DNA of 64,000 nucleotides from Pyrenochaeta sp. MPI-SDFR-AT-0127. Taxonomy: Eukaryota > Ascomycota > Dothideomycetes > Pleosporales > Cucurbitariaceae. Location of the stretch: assembly GCA_020747015.1 (NCBI GenBank), contig JAGTJM010000008.1, forward strand, positions 496,001 to 560,000. Direction: 5' to 3'. Position numbers and translations under genes: made by a program. A model generated the notes under the pieces. It was not told where the DNA came from and did no database searches. It saw only the letters and a program-made list of their open reading frames with translations. Below are positions 11,810 to 24,490 of the stretch, piece by piece; position 1 is the stretch's first letter; the number at the start of each line of letters is the position of its first letter.

Positions 11810-13734
11810 ATGTCAGGGAGCGATCCTTCGAAGACGCGGTTTCTCAACTACCCAACGCCTAAAGCACACGATGCGCCATTCGAAGCTCCACCGCCTGGAA
11901 ATAACCCAGTGATAAAGGGCTGGCCGCTCCATTACCTCGCTAATCTGTATGCTTCTCCAAATTATGGACATGGCTAAACTAACAACTATAGTGTCGCCTT
12001 TGTCCCGGTTCTCCCGACGCTTCTATGGAGCAATGCTGGCTTCAGCTCGCTGCGCAAATGCAGGCAACTTGACGGCATCGATCCGCGATACGATCCCACT
12101 GTAATCCCAATCCCAGGGCCTGATGACGAAGCTCCTACCAGCTACACGGAGAAGACGAACCAGCATTCACCGCCAACCGGGAGACCAGGCGGCCGCTTCT
12201 ACACCATCGAAGATTTCCATGCTGTTTATACAAATGGCGAGTTCACGCCTACCGACGTTATAGAGGCCCTTCTGCCGCTTATACGACGAGATGTCGCACA
12301 GCGAAGCCCGCTATCGACTGCGTTTATGGAGAGTAGGGTGGACGAAATAAGGAAAGCTGCAGCCGAATCCACACAAAGATGGAAGAGAAGGGAGACACTG
12401 GGTATTCTCGATGGTGTGCCGTTTGCCGTGAAAGATGATCTTGAGGTCAAGGGGTACAAGCGGCATATTGGTACGAGCCACGATTATACCGGGGGTGGAG
12501 CCAAGGAGACTAGCTGGTGTGTGAAGAAGGTTGAGGAAGAAGGTGCGATTTTGGTCGGAAAGCTCAACATGCATGAGCTGGGTATGGGTAAGTGGAAAGG
12601 CATTGAAGAACAGCTCTCCCCATCTTTAGCACATCGAACTCATGGTGACGGTGCTGAAAGTATTGCAATGGCTAACAAACACCAGACACTACGAACAATA
12701 ATCCCATCTGGGGAACCCCATTGAATCCCTACAACAATTCGTACTATACTGGGGGCTCCTCTGGCGGCGCCGCATCTGCCGTAGCCCACGGACTAGTCCC
12801 ATTCGCTATCGGTTCAGACGGCGGTGGCAGCATTAGGATTCCCAGCAACTACTGTGGTGTGTATGGGCTAAAGCCATCCCATGGTCGAGTATCAACTGCC
12901 CCAATGCCGGATGCAGGGAAGTCGGTCACAGTTCGTGGTCCACTAGCAGGCAGTATGTGTGACCTTGAGCTCTCGTACCGTGTCCTTGCTCAGCCAGATC
13001 CTTCGACATATCCATCATCACAATTCAGTCCGCCGCGAGAGCACACTGGTCCTCGAAATAAAGTCCTTGGTGTCTTCAGGCCTTGGTTCGACCGCGCCGA
13101 CCCACCGGTACAGGAAGCATGTCAATCGGCTCTACAGTACTTCAAGTCGGAGCTAGGCTACGAAATCGTAGACATCAATATTCCGCTCCTGAAAGAAGGC
13201 CAATTAGCCCATGCGATGACGATCTTAGCTGAAGCTGCAAGTGGCCACCGGACGTCTATCTACGATCTTACGCCTCCTAACAGAATTTTGATGACTGTTG
13301 CTCGACAAACGCCAGCGACCGACTTCCTTCTTGCACAGCGCGTCCGAAACATTCTCATGGAACACTTGGCGCACCTCTTTCGCACGTATCCCGGCCTCGT
13401 CATTGTAACACCGACGACGCCGAATGCAGGTTGGCCAATTGATCCTGCCGACCTCTCCCAAGGCATGACGAATGCCAACATGCAGCTCAGGAATATGGAG
13501 TATGTCTGGCTTGCCAACTTTACGGGCGTACCGTGCATTCAATTCCCGGTAGGGTATGTAGATGGCGTCAAAGGAAAGGGGAAGATTCCGATTGGTCTGA
13601 GTGGCCAGGGTGAATGGGGAAGTGAGGATGCATTGATCGAGTTTGGATATGACGGAGAAAAGTGGTTGCATGAGGGGCGTGTCGGTGGGAAAATCTGTCC
13701 AGAGAGCCGGGTTGATGTATTGAAGGGAATGTAA
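11810..13734 (+). CDS. Amidase-signature family hydrolase
   Basis: Three exons: 11810-11946, 11992-12587 and 12686-13734, giving about 593 residues. The amidase signature core is intact. The catalytic Lys is in GVPFAVKDD (about residue 190). The Gly/Ser loop GGSSGGAASA lies near residue 268. The cis-Ser and nucleophile lie in GSDGGGSIRIPS about 20 residues later, followed by CGVYGLKPSHGR. These enzymes hydrolyse amide bonds through a Ser-cisSer-Lys triad; fungal members include acetamidases, fatty-acid-amide-hydrolase-like and indole-acetamide hydrolases. No signal peptide is visible, so it is probably cytosolic. Substrate unknown. Both introns keep phase and show CTAAC branch points. Confidence 0.92.
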
Positions 13735-14459
13735 GGCTGTTGATGTTGGCTCAATGCCATCACGATGCGTCATGCTTGCATAGAGTTACACATTGGACCA
13801 TAGCGTCCTTGAATTGAAGGTTTCAAGGCTAGACCGTTCATGAAAGTTTGCTCCTGTGCAGACGAGCTATCTAGGAGTGTAGCTGATTATCATCGTTGAT
13901 CACTTACTGCTCTCCAAAGCCTCCCCTCTTCAATTCATGACACTCAAGCTGTGGCACAGATCATAGGTATTTAAAACCTTGGTTTTAAATATTGTTATAC
14001 CTGGGTTCGTTGGTACAGCCAAAGTCTACCAGAAAAACATTGTTCAGGTGCCCTGCCATTGCTGCTCCACGTTGGCTTCTGTTCCTTTTATCCTGCAGAG
14101 TGCGTAAAACGTGACTGAGGGTACAGGAGCACGAGTGGGGCTGCGAGTCATTTGAGGATGAAATTGCAGGATTATGAAAAAGCCAATCCAAGTGCAGTAT
14201 AATGTTTGGGTATTTTTTTGAGCAGCGAATTTTCGACGCTGTGCATGGTAAGGCAGGGGCAAATATCTGTAGCAGGAAAGCCACTTTCACTCAACCGAGC
14301 GACGATCTTGTTCGATATGCACGTGGCTATATTGGGTTTTGTGTTGGTACACTCAGACATCTCATTGCAGTTACTCAAGATCCACACACAAAGCGCCTCA
14401 TACACTCAAACCGAATAACCAGAAAGTCCTTGCATTTATTTTACATCACAGGAAACCGC
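13735..14459. other. Intergenic between convergent amidase and SdhD genes
   Basis: About 725 bp between two convergent 3' ends; it should hold both polyadenylation regions. A near palindrome, AAAACCTTGG-TTTTAAATATT, occurs about 13974-13992. No supported gene. Confidence 0.45.
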
Positions 14460-15241
14460 CTATGCGTGCCACAACCTTGCAACAGCCTCGGTAATGCCAA
14501 CGTCGTTCGTCTCGAAAGAGTACAGGGCGAGACCTAGAGTAACGGTTCCGATGCGGAGAGCCCACATGGAGAGGTTGCGGACGAGAGGAACACGCTTTGA
14601 TGGGAAGTAGTCGACAATGCAAGCCCTACGACATGTTAGCTCCTGCGGGTATTTTTTTTGTAGTGTACCCATGTCGTCATAATCGATGAACGAGGTCAGG
14701 TATGAGTCTACGTACTCAAAGCCAATATGCGAGTGGACAACCAAAAGAGCACAGAGAATGGAGTCGGTGACGGGGTTCAACGATCCAGCGGCGAATGGTG
14801 CGATGGTCAGAGGGATGAGACCAGCAGATACAATCCTATTCCATGCTGTTAGCCATATAACCGAAAATACGAGCCACCGCTATTGTGCACAGCTCTACAA
14901 GCCTGCGATTTTCTGTTGCCCGCAAACTAAGATTGCACACACCTCTCGAAACTCCAGTGATAGCTTCCGTGGGAAGGTGATGGGTCGGGTACTGGCGTTG
15001 GTTCGTTTGCAGTTCCAATGATCTTCTGGGGTAGCGGGGGCAGAATCTGATTGCGCTGGGTGGCGTGAAAGGCAGCAATGCGCGTCGACTTCTGGATCGC
15101 CGAGCGCTCAAAGGCTGGCCGAAACTGCTGGACGAGCGGTCGGTTGATAGCGGAGCTTGTGATGGTCGACATCATGCGCTGTGAGGCGGCGGGCTGCTGG
15201 CAGGCCTGCCTGAGGAGGCCGGGACGCATGATTGAAGCCAT
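14460..15241 (-). CDS. sdh4: Succinate dehydrogenase membrane anchor subunit CybS (SdhD)
   Basis: Three exons: 14943-15241, 14716-14835 and 14460-14625, giving about 194 residues. The N-terminus is basic, Ser/Arg-rich and without acidic residues, fitting a mitochondrial presequence. The mature part has the conserved SHGSYHW-SFER motif before helix 1, then three membrane helices. The second intron must start inside GFE, which joins HSHIGFE to ACIVDYFP and so rebuilds the family's haem/quinone His...Asp-Tyr signature; reading straight through would insert 30 foreign residues. It anchors complex II in the inner membrane with SdhC. The gene is divergent from the MPP-beta gene. Confidence 0.94.
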
Positions 15242-15530
15242 TGCAGCGGTGCGGGCGGTGCAATGGAGAGTGGAGAGGCGGTGGTGGTGGTGGTGGAGAC
15301 GTGCAGCTGCTCAAAGACGGGATTCTCAAGATGTCGACGATGATACCTCGGGTCTGGAGTGCTGACGTTCCTACCGTGCTCATTGGCCAACGGTCGGAGC
15401 CGGGAAGTCCCGTGACCGCAGATTTCGAACCTCATCGACCTCACTTGGGCCAAGCTGCAGCTCGACGTACCTCATCCCGACCCCATCACCGCCCCATTTC
15501 CCATCCTCTCCCGCACCGCGAGCTGACGCA
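15242..15530. promoter_or_regulatory. Short divergent promoter, SdhD/MPP-beta
   Basis: Only 289 bp separate the start codons of two mitochondrial-protein genes. The spacer contains a GGT/GTG-rich run (about 15280-15297) and GC-rich stretches. Two promoters must fit here, so shared control is likely but not shown. Confidence 0.5.
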
Positions 15531-17204
15531 ATGGCTTCCCGGCAGCTCGCACTCAACCTGCAGCGGAGCATGCGCTCTCGCGCCGCCATCAACGCCGTCA
15601 AGTCGTCCAAGCTGTCGCCCTTGACAAGAGGCCTTGCGACCCCCGTCACCTACGGCTCCAAGACCGAGTCCACCACCCTCAGCAATGGCTTCACGGTATG
15701 CCGCACCCTCCAGGACCTCTGAGGACTGCAATTGACCCGACTGCGCAGATCGCTACCGAGCACTCCCCGTGGGCCCAGACGTCGACTGTCGGTGTTTGGA
15801 TCGACGCTGGAAGCCGTGCAGAGACGGACAAGACGAACGGAACCGCACACTTCCTCGAGCATCTTGCCTTCAAGGTACGAACACGCACAGCGGCAATGGT
15901 GGAGACGCACAGCTAATGATCGGGGATAGGGAACCCAGAAGCGCACACAGCAGCAGTTGGAGCTGGAGATAGAAAACATGGGTGGCCACTTGAACGCCTA
16001 CACCTCGGTATGTGCAAACGGTAGTATGAGGCAGGCTATGCAGGATGAAAATTGATGCAGTGACAGCGCGAAAACACCGTCTACTACGCCAAGGCCTTCA
16101 ACAACGACGTCCCCGCTGCCGTTGACATTCTCTCCGATATTCTCCAGAACTCCAAGCTCGAGCCCCAGGCCATTGAGCGCGAGCGTGATGTCATCCTCCG
16201 CGAACAAGAGGAGGTGGACAAGCAGCTTGAGGAAGTCGTTTTCGATCACCTTCACGCCACCGCTTTCCAAGGCCAGCCTCTTGGACGAACCATCCTTGGA
16301 CCCAAGGAGAACATCCAGAGCATCCAGCGCTCCGACCTCGAGAACTACATCAAGACCAACTACACCGCTGACCGCATGGTCCTTGTTGGCGCTGGTGGGA
16401 TCCCCCACCAGCAGCTCGTAGACCTTGCCGAGAAGCACTTCGCCGGTGTTCCCTCTGAGCCCCAGGACTACTCTGCCAAGTCAATCGCCGCGGAGCAGAA
16501 GCAGAAGCCTGACTTTATCGGCTCTGAGGTCCGCCTCCGTGACGACACCATGGGAACTGCCAACATTGCTATCGCTGTAGAGGGTGTAAGCTGGAGCGAC
16601 CCCGACTATTTCACCGCATTGGTCACACAGGCCATTGTCGGCAACTGGGACCGCGCAATGGGCAACTCCGCATACCTAGGCAGCAAGCTCAGCAACTTTG
16701 TCTCGCAACATGGCCTGGCCAACAGCTTCATGAGCTTTTCTACCAGCTACTCTGATACTGGGTGAGTCTAGTTCAATCAAAGCCTATTACCTGACATGCA
16801 CTAACACATCCAGTCTCTGGGGAATCTACCTCACCTCCTCCAACGTCACCCAACTCGACGATCTCGTCCACTTTACTCTCCGTGAATGGTCTCGCCTATC
16901 AATGAACGTCACATCCGCTGAGGTTGAGCGCGCCAAGGCTCAACTCAAGGCTTCCATTCTCCTTGCTCTGGACGGCACCACCGCTGTTGCCGAGGACATT
17001 GGCCGTCAAATCGTCACCACCGGCCGCAGGTTGTCGCCTGAGGAGGTTGAGCGCGTTGTTGGCCGCATCACAGAGAAGGACGTCATGGAGTTTGCGAGAA
17101 ACAAGCTTTGGGACAAGGACATCGCCGTCTCAGCGGTTGGACAGATTGAGGGTCTCCTCGATTATAACAGAATCAGAGGCGATATGAGCAGGATGCTCTC
17201 ATAA
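15531..17204 (+). CDS. mas1: Mitochondrial processing peptidase beta subunit
   Basis: Five exons: 15531-15695, 15749-15874, 15930-16007, 16067-16761 and 16814-17204, giving about 484 residues. A basic presequence (about 35 residues) precedes an M16 metallopeptidase. The zinc-binding inverted motif HFLEH (His-x-x-Glu-His) lies near residues 89-93, and the distal Glu region near 160 contains ERERDVILREQEE. MPP-beta is the catalytic half of the matrix peptidase that removes presequences; it pairs with the alpha subunit (Mas2). Residues after HFLEH (LAFKGT) and the tail VSAVGQIEGLLDYNRIR match the family. All four introns are 50-60 bp and in phase. Confidence 0.96.
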
Positions 17205-20200
17205 GCAGGGGTTCTTGCTTGAGAGGGAACGACGATGCGAGCGAGTTGAGCGTTAGCTGACGGCGACTGTATTTTGTGTACACTTAGCTGATAAAGAAAG
17301 ATTCCATTTTGCTCATTGTCTGACTGGGGTAGTGTACATATGTGAGCGGAATAGATGGTTTGGACTGCACTTCGCGTCTGCTGATCCCTTCACGTTTGTG
17401 TCATCAAAAGGACCTCGCTTGGTTGACTTGAGTATGGAAGCCTCTCAGAGCAGGTATAAGACATGCATTGTGCACGACGTTCAACTGAAAGTATCACGCC
17501 TAGCATGTAATACTGTGGTGTGGAGGGTAAGTATAGTCGAGGTAGCAAAGGGAAACATCGGATGAACGTTGAGGCGTTTGAGACGAACGGTCAATGAATC
17601 GAAGAAACGCCGAAGCAGCAAGGTTTGACTGACCGCTTACTATGTGTGTGAGCTACAAGCCACGGTATCGATGAGGATCACCTGCTGACTCAGGAACAAG
17701 GCCTGCTGATTGCTATTGCACACGCGCTCGCGTTCCACGCAGTTCCTTTATCCTAGAACCGGGGCAGCTCTTCCGAGCAAGGGCGGTGTTTAGTCTTGTG
17801 TGTGAGTCAACCCACTCTGTCCTTTTGAACCGTTCCATGACTTTTTGAACAAGTGGATATCGCCGTGATGTTTATTTCGTTGAGGCGACCCCATAGCGTA
17901 GGCCATGTGAGGCCGGCTATGGGCTCTTCCGTCTGTGACAGACAGCAAAGAGAAAAAAAAAGGGTCCGGACAATTACATGTCATGACATGTCCCCCCTCC
18001 CCTCCGAAGTTCCAAGTTGAGCTGTAGGCAAAATGCAAAATGTCGCTTTGTTGTCCGTTATGCAGCAGTTACCAATCAAGTTTCCCCCCCTTTCGTCCTC
18101 CGATATCGAAGCTTTCGAAATGCAGTAAAACGCTTTTTGACAGCACACACTAAGGAAGTGGAAGAGGGAAAGGAGTGACATATAAAACCGCCTACTATTG
18201 ATTATCAGCAACAGTTGTACCTAGCTAGTAGACAGGGCTACATGCACCGATTCAGCAGTCTCCCATAGAAAGCACAGTCCTGTGCGGGATTACGCGTAAC
18301 GATCCTCTTTTTTTTCCCTTCCCGTTCCTAGACTGTTTTTTTTTCTCCACAAAAAAAAACCGGGCGGTGAACCCCTCCCCTTCTTTGCAGAAGTGGCCTT
18401 GCTTTCTGCCCTGCGGAAACATAATACATCATAAATGTATCACCGTCACTTCGGCATCTTCCGGGGAGTCGAATGTTTTTTGGGACCGTGCATGGTTACA
18501 TTACTCCAAGGGGGGGTGTATATAGATATCGCAACTAACTAGATAATTTGGGAAAAAGTCCATTTGGAAGTCCAACTTTCTTAGTGGTTAACTTTAACAT
18601 GCCGGAAGCTGACGTTATGCCTCCTCTTTTTGACTCTGCCTCTCTGTCTCTTTCTATCGAAGAAAGCTGGGGGGGAAAGTTGGACTTGTAGGACCCGGGG
18701 ATTACAATCGGGCCTTACCATGCCAAAAGGGCGAACGGCGGGGAGTAAATTAGCTTACTGGCAAAGAGCGATTTGGAATAGATGACGCCTTCATTACTCG
18801 CATGTCGCGCGAAAGCAGAGCAGCATATCCCCGGGGGGTCGAAACGTATGCGCACGTGGGTTGTTTTTCGCTCTTACTGTCTTGGATTACAAAACGTTGC
18901 TTTGGATACATGATACCTGGCAGGCAAAGTCAACAATGTACTTGGATAACTGGGACGCTAGTCATGATTTGGTACTTTTTACTTTGGAATCCTTTCCCTA
19001 TCCCCCCTTCTGTCTCTCTTCCTCCCTAAAATAAACATCCCCCCACACATACCATGCATATATCGACTAATGCGCGCATACTCACCGGTAACCTTTTCCA
19101 CATGCACCATGGGGCGTTGTTTGTTCGGACGCACGCTGGACGAGCAAAGCTGCACGCACGGAGAATGCATGCCCCAGTTGAATGAAAGGGCCTAAATTGT
19201 CGGCAGTGGCGTCTGTCACGATGGAAAGTCAGCAATGAATTCCAAGGTTGCGGGACATGGCCCCCTTCTCTTATTCGTTCCGCCCCGGGTTTGATTTCCG
19301 CACCGTTTGTAGCTTTTGGGTCTCGTGGGGCATTTTCGGCGGAATTTTAAACATGGCGCCGCGAGGGGTTTAGGGAGGAGAGGGAGACTGGGAAATGCAG
19401 GGGCCGCATGGGAACCGGGATCCGAGATCCGGCGATAGGTTGGATTTGGGAGCGTTTGCAGATGTGGGCTTGGGGCGAGGAGTGTAGTGGACGGATGGTG
19501 GGGTGCAGAAAGTGGGCATTTGTGAGTCAGGTTGCAATGAGAGTTGAGATGATGATCAGCCATTCAAAGAAGCGAAGGGAAAGAAGCATGCTTGTTGCTC
19601 AGATTGCTCTAAACTGATGAAGATTTGATTCATAATACTGCCTCGTAGTAAGCTCTAGGATATATCTACTGATCCATTGCCGTTCTGTCATTGGCAGTCC
19701 GAGCTCATGTGCCCCATGTGGGCATGGCAAATCGGACGTTGGACGCCAGGATGCTTCTCCTGCGCCCGTTCGGCAAAGCGAGTGTATCCCACCCGCAAAC
19801 AAAGGTGCCACCAAAGGTGAAAAAATGAACTCCAAGAACACCGTGGTCGCCTAATATGTTGGTTGATATAAGACCAATGTAAGCCAATGCAATAGGCGCA
19901 ATATGTCGTTGTAAAATTGTTGGTTTGAGCTGGTAAAGATGAAGCAATTGCTCGGTAAAGGCCAGATCCAGGGTTGTGGTATAGAAGGTGATTGATAAAC
20001 TGTGGTAAGACAGAAGCAGTTCTGCGGAATCGAAGGGAAATGATGTGAACGCCAGCTCCTGAAGTCCGTGCCGCTATGCAACGCTCGTGAACGCGATCAA
20101 ATAGTCTGTGTATTGTTTGTATGTTGAGGGTAGTAGGTCGTTATTGGTCAATAGGTGAGGCAGTAGATGATCATGATGGCTTGGTAGTTTGGGTTTGTTG

Positions 20201-20315
20201 GGCAGGTAGCCTCGATAATGCGATGGGGGTTAGGGAATATGCCGACATGATGGTATGCTCCACGGGCCAAGGTATCTTTGGAGACGGGTGACCTGGGCGG
20301 TGGGAGCGCTGATTG
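17205..20315. other. Long gene-poor interval
   Basis: 3.1 kb without a supportable gene. It contains many homopolymer runs (T or A runs of 8-10 near 18310-18350, G runs near 18510 and 18670, C runs near 18085) and pyrimidine tracts. Longest frames are 60-115 codons with no family features, and I saw no tRNA boxes. Either long untranslated regions of the flanking genes or a non-coding transcript could lie here; the sequence alone does not say. Confidence 0.4.
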
Positions 20316-21049
20316 TTATTTTATCACTCGCCCTTTGCCTTTGTTCTTGGAGCCTTTGGCGGCGCCTGCAGACGTGAGTTTACTTGTTTGCATGAGCTCG
20401 CCAATGTATCTGCCATGTGTTAGGGAGAGTCGCAAACGGCGCATGGTGGAGGAGACTTACGATTGGAGAAATTTGTTGCCGCCCTCAAGTTTCTCATGCT
20501 CGTTCTTAACGACTTCGACGCGGTCGACGATATCCATGAGGCTGGCTTGGAGGGCTTTGGCTTGTCTGGTGACGGTGGTTAGTCGAGTGGCCATGGTCAA
20601 TGGGCTCGATTTGGGGTGGGGTGGGGTAAAGAAGCAATGGAGCGGGGCGTCGTTGTCGCATTGAATGGTGTCGTGGCGGCAGTCCAAGTCCGGCGTGAGG
20701 ACCAAAAGGTGACTTACTCTATGAGCGCCTGTCGGGCGTCCTGGCCCATCTTCTCAATCTCTTCGCTGCTGCGCCGCGGGCTCATGGTTCTTGCGTCGTC
20801 GTCGTCGTACTCCTCCTCCTTCATTTCGACATTGGGGCTGTCGCGCGGTATTATGATGGTGCCGCTGGACTTTCTGCTGCCCAGGCGAGGGCGTGCCTGC
20901 AGCATGGGGTCGGGCTTGGGCTGGTCCTGGTCGCTGACGGACGAGTTGGACGAGGTGGTGGACATGTCGTCTGGATACGAAGCTCGGCGGTCGCCGCGCT
21001 CTGTAGCAGTCGGGTAGGGAGTGATTGTGACGTGGGGCTGGGTGGACAT
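20316..21049 (-). CDS. SCOC/Slo1-like short coiled-coil protein
   Basis: Three exons: 20718-21049, 20461-20575 (by phase the acceptor is at 20565) and 20316-20409, giving about 176 residues. The N-terminal 100 residues are Ser/Pro/Asp-rich and disordered. The C-terminal part forms a coiled coil through ARQALIEQAKALQ, DIVDRVEVVKNEHEKLE and LQSYIGELM, the pattern of SCOC (UNC-69, yeast Slo1). These proteins bind Arl1/Arl3-type GTPases at the Golgi and take part in autophagy and vesicle transport. The splice joins restore the unbroken heptads across both introns. The tail is basic (KGSKNKGKGR). Family call is by pattern, so moderately sure. Confidence 0.75.
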
Positions 21050-23529
21050 TTTAGGACCAGCAGCGGCGATGCGGCTCAGAGTCGAAGTTTTGCCTGGGGA
21101 GCCACGAGTGCACGACTTCGGCAGACACGGCCGTTGCAACGGGTGTGGGTAGGGTGCCAAGCGGATGGTCAAGTGGGTGGTGGGTATGGTCGAAGGATGC
21201 TAAAGCTAAAGCGGGCCCCAGCAAAGGCTAAACCGCAACTATTTCAAGGGTCTCTGGGTGGCGCTGGCGCAAAAGTTGGATGCCCCTGCGTTGCTGATGT
21301 GGATGCTGCTGCTGCTGCTTGCGGGATGCTGGGAGGAATGTGGGCAGGAAAAGAAAGGAAGAATGCACGACGAGGGCCGCGGTGTGCCTTGTTCCCCAAA
21401 ATCCTCGTGGTGGCTTGCAGAAGTGGTCTAGTCCCGCCGCTCCGGAGACGTCGATGGCTGCATCTGGCGGTGTCGAGGACAGTGGACGACGACGATGGTT
21501 TGCCTGTCAGCGGAACACACCACCCACGGCTGTGTTGATATGCTGATCGGCGCTGGAGGGTGACGGGCCAGCGACGTGTCGGGTCGTGTCGTGACGCGGT
21601 GCGTTGGATGTCGGTGTGGATGGGAGCCTGCGAAGGACTCTGTCGTAGCACAGCGGCGCCAACAGGGAGCCCGTCTTTCCTTTTTGTTCTCCTTTGCTCG
21701 CTGCTCGGTCAGGGCATCGCACGCCCGCTGCCTGGCAACTCTCTGATCAGCGCAAAGCCGTGGCCGCAAACCACCACCACCACCACCACCACACAGGCAA
21801 CTCGAAGATGACGTCGGGCGCGATCCGTGCGGCGCTGATCTGCTGTGCTTTGGGCCACCCACCCGGCTTGCATGCTTGCCTGGTCCCACACCGAGCGCCG
21901 CATCGCCTTGTCCTTCCAAGCGCTACTGACATCACTCGAAGACCTGCCGACTTGCCCGAACCTTCCTCTGGGTCCCTCTGCGCCCAATCAGCCCTGCCCG
22001 TCCCCCGTCCCGAGGAGCCACGGTGCCTGTCTCTAATATAGCACTCCTCGGCAGCGGCACCTGGCGTGTGCAAGCATCGTGGAATCTTCCAACAGCCATA
22101 CCGACATGTCCTCCAGCCTCCTGGCTGACCACGCCGCAAGGGATGCGCTGGGAATAGCACATCCCCAGCACGCTCTGCCCACGGCATCTTCGTCGACCAT
22201 GCTTCTACGGGTCGCCAGTGTCCACGCGCCCACCCTCGCCCGTCTCACGCCCGTCTTGAGCGCTGATCACTCCGTCGGGTGCTTCTGTTTCGTCGAGGCT
22301 GCTACTCCAATTCAATAAGAGATCGGCGTAAGAGTTGGACCCTGCGGCGCCAGCCTGCCGCTGCGCACTCTTTGGGGGAGCACCCGTTAGATGACAAGCA
22401 CTTTTTTCTGCATTTCGTGGCACTCTCGAGAGTCACCGAAACGCCCAGCCCATGTCTCGTATGGACTGTAATCCGCGTCGTCTATCCACCATTGTCTTCA
22501 CGATACCCCGCTTTGGACCCGTACATTGGTCTACGGCTCGCTGCCCAATGACGAGATTTTGTGTTTGATCATCGTGCAACCCTGGGCGTTGAGCGACCGT
22601 CCACCCTCCCGCCATTCGACCAGTCGCCGAGCCAAGAGCAGCATCTACGGTAGGATCGAATCTATTCCCTCCAACGCCACTGGAAGAAATACACCCCGGG
22701 CCCACCGCTCAAGGAACAAATGTCGCAATCCACCCGTCTGTCGTCTTTTCAGTTTAGAAACCCATACCCTACTAGTAAGCTGTGATCGGCCCCCTTGCCC
22801 TCTCAGGATGCGCCTAAGCATGACGCTTGTAGCCGGCTTCAGATAGCCTACAAGTCCAGATACAACACACTTGCTGTTTCAGTGTTGCATACAGGCTGGA
22901 GTATATCCAGCGTCAAATGGCGATTACGTTTGGAGCAACTGAGTGTTGGTACGTACAACATTACCTCTCGACACAGCAGTCGGTGACGATCCCCCATGAA
23001 ATGACGTCTCAACTTTCATGCACAGAGCCATGCTCGTTCTCCAATAGTTTCTCATTGCGCGTCTCGACAGTAGCTGGTTTTGGTTGCGCATCTCTGCTTC
23101 CTTCAGTGCGTTCCGCCCCGTTTTTCGCATCCAAATCCGTTGTACGATGGATCAAAGGAGATAGAACAAGGTCACCGCCTTCCGCGCTCGTGACGATCTC
23201 TCGGGAGTTCGGGTTCGTAATCTTCAACTACACGGAGAATAACTGCAGATCTTAGCTTGACATTACTCGGGTATTATCCAAACGACACGGTAACATCCAC
23301 TCGCCGGTTTCACTCGACTCTGCCTAAGTCGGCCCGCGCGATTTAGCAATCACGAGGCAGCTTACATGTCTTCACTGTAGTTTACATCACAATTACAAGG
23401 GTCACGGGGTACGGTCAAGTCCATCAATCATGACAAAGGAAATTAAATCAATACAACACTCCTTAACCATAAACACCGTGAAAAAAAACTCCCAAAATAC
23501 CGCAAAGGACCAATTCCCCTCCAATTGCA
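21050..23529. other. Long interval without a supported gene
   Basis: 2.5 kb. The part 21.1-22.8 kb is GC-rich and has open frames in all six directions, which is expected from composition alone; none has a domain or clear splice pattern. A CCA trinucleotide run lies at about 21770-21790. The part 22.9-23.5 kb is closer to 50% AT. It probably holds the long upstream region of the coiled-coil gene. Confidence 0.4.
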
Positions 23530-24109
23530 CTATGCCGAGTTCAAATACCGCTCCACCGCACCCTCACTCTCATCCCACAGTTCCCTAAACTCCCTAAGAT
23601 AGCCACGCTGCCTGTCACTCGTAGCCATGCCCAGCCACTGAAAATACAAGCGCTCCGAAATAATACACTCCGACTTCTCAAACGGAACTGCAAACCGCCG
23701 AATACTCGGCTTCTTCCCCCCCTGCAGTTGCTTGCGGCTCGCAAACAGCTGCTGTCTGCAAAACGGACACAGCGAGCTCTGCGCCGTCCACTTGACCAGG
23801 CAGGATATGTGGGCGCTGTGCCCGCACGTCTTTGGCTCCACGGCTGGGTCTGCGATAGGTAATTAGCTTTGCGCTCGTTGGTGCGAATTTGCAATGGTTG
23901 GTTGGTTGGTTGGTTGGGGTGTTTTACGTACCTTGGGCCAATTCGGCTTCGTCTGCAAGTGTTTCGAGACAGATTGTGCATACTGTGTCCTCGGTGCACT
24001 GTGAGGCTGCCAGTGGTGTTGTGAAGCCCGTGATGAGCTTGCGGCGTGTTTCTTCAGAGGGCGCGCCCATGACGGGGTTTAGCTTGGCGAGGGAAGTATT
24101 TGAAGCCAT
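23530..24109 (-). CDS. RING-type zinc-finger protein, putative E3 ligase
   Basis: Two exons, 23932-24109 and 23530-23849, giving about 165 residues. The zinc ligands are split by the intron. The first pair, CTICLE, is near residue 44; the rest, CGHSAHISC and CPFC, follow in exon 2, which is a RING-H2 pattern. The C-terminal 80 residues (IRRFAVPFEKSE... and the REFRELWDESE region) are conserved-looking but unassigned. Likely a small cytosolic ubiquitin ligase. The intron carries a tandem TTGG repeat. Function beyond the RING is unknown. Confidence 0.82.
23896..23918. repeat. TTGG tetranucleotide repeat in an intron
   Basis: About five to six copies of GGTT lie inside the 82-bp intron of the RING gene, close to the donor on the minus strand (CCAA in the transcript). 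Probably a neutral microsatellite. Confidence 0.9.
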
Positions 24110-24154
24110 TTTAGTTGAATGTGTGATGTTTTGATGGTATCGTGAGGTAGTATA

Positions 24155-24157
<3 letters not shown>

Positions 24158-24208
<51 letters not shown>
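24158..24208. repeat. TG dinucleotide microsatellite
   Basis: An uninterrupted run of about 25 TG units just upstream of the RING gene start, so within its promoter or 5' leader. Likely polymorphic in length between strains. Confidence 0.97.
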
Positions 24209-24211
<3 letters not shown>

Positions 24212-24490
24212 ACGATGTGAATGTGTTGTAGTAGAGAAGGAAGTGATGGAGGGACTTTGCAGTTTAAAAAGAATTCAGCATGGCAAACAATTCTGGAATA
24301 TCAAACTGGTACCAAAATTTGGAAACGGAATTGTTGTTGGGCAAAGTAGTCGCAGTGAAAAGTATTTGTGTTGGGATATTGATCACTACCAGAATTACAC
24401 GGACCGCCCTTCAGGCTCCAGTAGTTTTCTATTCCATATACAGATAATTGAAGGCCTCCAGTACGTTCAAGAACTGAGGAAAAACCAATC

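Noticed and set aside
13225..13773. 182-codon minus-strand frame
   Set aside because: Antisense to amidase exon 3, no family resemblance.
14641..14715. Reading SdhD through without the second intron
   Set aside because: The frame stays open but inserts about 30 residues into the conserved HSHIGFE...DYFP block; an in-phase GTACGT donor and TAG acceptor remove them.
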